Assembly (NCBI GenBank): GCA_050725495.1
Contig: JBOHHM010000059.1
Coordinates: 1 to 7,715 of the forward strand
Direction: 5' to 3'
DNA: 7,715 bases
From: JBOHHM01 sp050725495
GTDB lineage: Bacteria; Pseudomonadota; Gammaproteobacteria; Burkholderiales; Burkholderiaceae_C
The notes under the pieces were generated by a model. The model saw only the letters and a program-made list of their open reading frames with translations. It did not search any database and was not told the DNA's origin. Both the position numbers and the translations under genes were made by a program. Every line of letters starts with the position of its first letter. Position 1 is the first letter of the stretch. Of the stretch, positions 5,546 to 7,715 are shown piece after piece.

Positions 5546-6784
5546 ATGATGCCCATACCGAGATACCTGCGACGCCTTCGATATGGCCTGAAGCCGCTCC
5601 TGGAACCGGCAGTGGCCCGGTCGCTGGCGTTGTCGGCAGCGGTCTGGGGTTTCTCGACCCTGGCGTGGGGCGCATCGTGGCATGTGCTCGTGGTGGGCCT
5701 GCTGGACGATCCGCGCCATGACCGGACCCGGATCGAGCAGGCCTACCCCGGCCACCCCATCGGGCGGCCGCTGGCCGCCGCGCAGGTGGCGGCCGACGAA
5801 AGCCGCCCGGTGCTCGACGCAGCAGGGCACCAGCTCAGGATCCAGAGCCTGGCGTGGGATGGTCAGAGCATCGCGGCGCTGGTGACGGAGTTGTCCAAAC
5901 GCGGCCCGCACTACCTGCTGCTTGACCTGCCGCTGGCGCAGCAGAAAGCGTTGATGGCGGAGTACGGTTCTCTCAAATCCAGGCCCATTGTGTTCAATAT
6001 CGCGGAGGGCAGCGACGAACTGCGCGGGGCATCGTGCCATTCGCAGTGGCTGCACACCTTGCCGAGCGAACGCATGCGGGCCGATGCGCTGGCCCAGTGG
6101 CTGGCGGCCCGCGGCTGGCGCGATGTGCTTTGGCTGGTGGGCCCGCGGCCTGCCGATGCGGCGCTGCACGACGTGTGGCAGGCGTCCTTCAAGCGCTACG
6201 GCCTGCGCGTCAAGGCCGAGCGCAAGTTCGTGTTGTCGGGCGACCCGCGCCAGCGCGACCAGGGCAATCCCCGGCTGCTCACGGCCGAGCCGGCGCACGA
6301 CGCGGTGGTGGTGCTGGACACCGAGGGTGAGTTTGCCCGCGGCCTGCCCTACAACACGGCACAGTCCCGTCCGGTGGCGGGCCACGCCGGCCTGGTGGCG
6401 CTGGCCTGGCACCCCCGGTGGGAGCGTTATGGCGCGCCCCAGCTCGGCCGCCGCTTCCAGCGGCAGGCGGGGCGACCCATGGTCGGGCACGACTGGGCGG
6501 CCTGGGTGGCGGTCAAGTCGATTGCGGCTGCGCTGGAAGTGCAGCCCGGGGCGTCGCTCGCCCAGCAACTGCAGGCCTTGCGCAGCGGGGTGGTCGCCGT
6601 GGATGGCTTCAAGGGCGGCACGGTGAGTTTCCGGCCCTGGGATGGGCAGTTGCGCCAGCCGGTCTTCCTAGCCCATGGGGACGGCGTGGCGGCGGTCGCG
6701 CCGCTGGACGGCGCCATGCACCCGCGCGACGTGCTGGATACGCTGGGCGCGGATGAAGGCGAGAGCGCATGCAAACGGCGCTGA
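5546..6784 (+). CDS. ABC transporter substrate-binding-like protein of the PQQ alcohol dehydrogenase system
   Basis: A 412-residue periplasmic protein resembling type 1 (Leu/Ile/Val-like) binding proteins, of the family tied to PQQ alcohol oxidation clusters (TIGR03863 type). GAGGAG (5534-5539) lies six bases before the ATG at 5546. The in-frame ATGs at 5522 (before the ribosome site) and 5549 are less likely. The N-terminus is basic (RYLRRLRYGLK), followed by a hydrophobic stretch (about 25-42) ending LAWGA, probably a cleaved signal peptide. The mature protein begins with a typical beta-strand, WHVLVVGLLDDP (45-56). Later segments alternate helices and strands as in two-lobed binding proteins: HYLLLDLPL, RDVLWLVGPRPAD and DAVVVLDTEGEFARG. 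Cys164 and Cys409 could pair. The ligand is unknown. In related clusters the ATPase gene normally follows directly; here a 23-base gap leads straight to the permease. Confidence 0.88.
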   Translation: MMPIPRYLRRLRYGLKPLLEPAVARSLALSAAVWGFSTLAWGASWHVLVVGLLDDPRHDRTRIEQAYPGHPIGRPLAAAQVAADESRPVLDAAGHQLRIQSLAWDGQSIAALVTELSKRGPHYLLLDLPLAQQKALMAEYGSLKSRPIVFNIAEGSDELRGASCHSQWLHTLPSERMRADALAQWLAARGWRDVLWLVGPRPADAALHDVWQASFKRYGLRVKAERKFVLSGDPRQRDQGNPRLLTAEPAHDAVVVLDTEGEFARGLPYNTAQSRPVAGHAGLVALAWHPRWERYGAPQLGRRFQRQAGRPMVGHDWAAWVAVKSIAAALEVQPGASLAQQLQALRSGVVAVDGFKGGTVSFRPWDGQLRQPVFLAHGDGVAAVAPLDGAMHPRDVLDTLGADEGESACKRR

Positions 6785-6807
6785 CCCGGCGCCACGGCGC
6801 GCCTTGA

Positions 6808-7674
6808 ATGAACAGGATTGCCATGCTGGCCCACTCTTCGTCACTTGTTCCGGCCGCCCGGCCGGGCCCGCTCGCGCACCGCTGGCGCGCCATGTGGGCC
6901 ATCGTGCGCCGCGAAGTCGGTCGCTTCCTGCGCCAGCCCGCCCGGCTCGGGGCCGCGCTCGTGCGGCCGCTGCTGTGGCTGCTGGTGTTCGCGGCCGGGT
7001 TCCACAACGTGTTCGGCGTGGCCATCCTGCCGCCGTATGACACGTACATCGATTACCGGTTGTATGTGGTGCCTGGCCTCTTGGGCATGGTGGCGCTGTT
7101 CAACGGCATGCAGAGTTCGCTGGCCCTGGTTCATGACCGTGAAACCGGCGCCATGCGCCTGCTGTTGACGGCGCCGCTGCCGCGCAGCTGGCTGCTGCTG
7201 TCCAAGCTGCTCGCGGCCGCGACGCTGTCGCTACTGCAGATGGGGGTGTTTGCCGCGCTGGCCTGGGCGCTTGACCTGGGCCTGCCGGCGTGGCAGATCG
7301 TGGCGGCCCTGCCCGTCATGCTGCTGGTGGCCCTCATGCTTGCGGCACTGGGGCTCTGGCTGTCGGTGTATGTGCGACAGCTGGAGAACTTTGCCGGTGC
7401 GATGAATTTCGTGATTTTCCCGCTGTTCTTCATCAGCAGCGCGCTGTACCCGCTGTGGAAGCTGCGCGAATCCGGCGCCGTGTGGATCGAGCGGCTGGCC
7501 CAGTTCAATCCGTTCACCCATGCGGTGGAGGCGCTGCGCTTTGCCCTGCATGGGCAGGTCAATGGTCCATCCTTGGCGGTCGTTCTCGCCACGCTGGCGG
7601 TGGCCTGTGCCCTGGCCGTGCGCGGCTACGACCCGCAGCGCGGCTGGATCCGCCGCAAGGGCGATGGCGGCTGA
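6808..7674 (+). CDS. ABC-2 type permease, PQQ-alcohol-dehydrogenase-associated
   Basis: An inner-membrane protein of up to 288 residues with about six hydrophobic segments (roughly 48-70, 84-108, 128-155, 162-190, 195-218 and 252-272). The central part carries ABC-2 export-permease features: VPGLLGMVALFNGMQSSLALVHDRE (in part, 88-112), the amphipathic LLTAPLPRSWLLLSKLL stretch (119-135), and a closing NPFTHAVEALRFALHG (234-249). This matches the permease family of PQQ alcohol clusters (TIGR03861 type). It should pair with the ATPase at 2660-3442. The start is uncertain: the ATG at 6808 has no good ribosome site, while the ATG at 6823 has AGGA (6814-6817) five bases upstream and would remove five residues; the conserved part begins near MWAIVRREV (29-37). 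The transported compound and direction are unknown, though the fold argues for export. Confidence 0.9.
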   Translation: MNRIAMLAHSSSLVPAARPGPLAHRWRAMWAIVRREVGRFLRQPARLGAALVRPLLWLLVFAAGFHNVFGVAILPPYDTYIDYRLYVVPGLLGMVALFNGMQSSLALVHDRETGAMRLLLTAPLPRSWLLLSKLLAAATLSLLQMGVFAALAWALDLGLPAWQIVAALPVMLLVALMLAALGLWLSVYVRQLENFAGAMNFVIFPLFFISSALYPLWKLRESGAVWIERLAQFNPFTHAVEALRFALHGQVNGPSLAVVLATLAVACALAVRGYDPQRGWIRRKGDGG

Positions 7675-7715
7675 GCCGGGGCAGGGCGACCGGACGACAT
7701 GCCGGGGTTGTGGGG

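Noticed and set aside
4098..5675. Long minus-strand open frame opposite the barrel and propeller genes
   Set aside because: High GC content suppresses stop codons; the composition is His/Arg/Pro/Ala-rich and it lies opposite well-supported genes.
4997..6568. Long minus-strand open frame opposite the propeller and binding-protein genes
   Set aside because: The same shadow pattern; no motif, ribosome site or family resemblance.
7699..7715. ATG at 7699 as the start of another operon gene
   Set aside because: Only 17 bases remain in the window, with no clear ribosome site; nothing can be identified.

Overview
The window is GC-rich, densely coding DNA. Its gene content and protein style suggest a betaproteobacterium, most likely Burkholderiales; this is inferred from gene content, with no rRNA or marker gene to confirm it. 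The theme is quinoprotein (PQQ-dependent) alcohol oxidation. It carries an acetaldehyde-type NAD aldehyde dehydrogenase with its usual DUF779 partner. It also carries the accessory set that travels with PQQ alcohol dehydrogenases: a beta-propeller protein, a substrate-binding-like protein, an ABC-2 permease, an ABC ATPase and a putative outer-membrane barrel. The alcohol dehydrogenase, its cytochrome c and the PQQ synthesis genes are not in the window.

Layout. Positions 1-553 hold no intact gene. There is a possible decayed 3' end of an AcoR-type activator gene (about 104-295), then what looks like a complete sigma-54 control region: a nested inverted-repeat cluster (385-406), an exact match to the IHF consensus (449-461) and a -24/-12 promoter (479-494). 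Next come the aldehyde dehydrogenase (554-2074), a strong intrinsic terminator (2105-2130) and DUF779 (2150-2506), which starts only 19 bases after the T-run. A short convergent gap (2507-2659) follows. The ABC ATPase lies on the minus strand (2660-3442). A 302-base divergent control region (3443-3744) separates it from a plus-strand operon: outer-membrane protein (3745-4495, frameshifted), beta-propeller (4515-5510), substrate-binding protein (5546-6784) and permease (6808-7674).

How they fit together (inference). Periplasmic PQQ enzymes turn alcohols into aldehydes, which the cytoplasmic dehydrogenase converts to acids. The ABC set probably supports the periplasmic branch, but its cargo is unknown.

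The main points for a second look are these. A heptanucleotide tandem repeat throws the outer-membrane gene out of frame just before a typical barrel C-terminus; removing one 7-base copy restores it. The ABC ATPase is separated from and inverted relative to its permease and binding protein. A terminator sits immediately in front of DUF779. The aldehyde dehydrogenase promoter has textbook sigma-54 architecture, while the adjacent activator gene appears to be only a relic.
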